This document shows, in pieces, positions 5,458-5,525 of a stretch of DNA of 5,525 bases. The notes beneath the pieces were generated by a model. The model was not told where the DNA came from and searched no databases. It saw nothing but the letters and a program-made list of their open reading frames with translations. Both the position numbers and the translations under genes were made by a program. The first letter of the stretch is position 1. The number at the start of each line of letters is the position of its first letter. The stretch is from an uncultured Clostridiaceae bacterium (GTDB lineage Bacteria; Bacillota; Clostridia; Clostridiales; Oxobacteraceae): positions 1 to 5,525 of the forward strand of contig CALCDS010000139.1 of the NCBI GenBank assembly GCA_937900065.1. Reading direction: 5' to 3'.

Positions 5458-5525
5458 TAAACATACTCACTGCCATTCAACATGCATCTTCAGTACTACA
5501 TATACAACATATATAAATTATACAC

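Overview
The window looks like chromosomal DNA from a low-GC Gram-positive bacterium, most likely a member of the Clostridia. This rests on the AT-rich sequence, the strong AAGGAGG-type ribosome binding sites, a MutS2 protein, and a secreted amidase with three CWB2 repeats, a typical clostridial cell-wall anchor. No species can be named from the sequence.

All supported genes lie on the minus strand. From right to left they are: mutS2 (2784-5153; DNA and ribosome quality control), a secreted N-acetylmuramoyl-L-alanine amidase (472-2475; CWB2 x3, Big2-like domain, amidase with an inserted SH3-like domain), and the first ten codons of an unidentified gene that runs off the left edge (1-31). The first two are separated by 308 bases and probably do not form a tight operon. 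The amidase has its own leader RNA and its own terminator.

The non-coding DNA is the most unusual part. (1) A roughly 94-nt structured RNA occurs twice with clearly divergent sequence: once as the amidase leader (2625-2718, minus strand) and once at 135-228 (plus strand). Both copies can form the same long closing stem, the same 7-nt-loop hairpin, and a pseudoknot from that loop to the 3' tail. Compensatory and G-U changes support the fold and fix its orientation. I do not recognise the family. (2) A family of small transposase-less elements shares the end sequence GACTATGTTAAAGTATA followed by GTTGATTTTGAGCA. It is present as element A (119-299), element C (5233-5457), and a 38-bp perfect palindrome (416-453) that looks like two ends fused head to head and serves as the amidase terminator. 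In element A the RNA copy sits between the two halves of the end sequence. The outermost ends (119 and 5457) are flanked by identical 8-bp words, TAAACATA.

Gaps without genes: 32-471 holds element A, a leftward promoter and the palindromic terminator. 2476-2783 holds the leader RNA and two hairpins. 5154-5525 holds the mutS2 ribosome binding site, element C and about 60 bases in which I see only a lone TATAAT.
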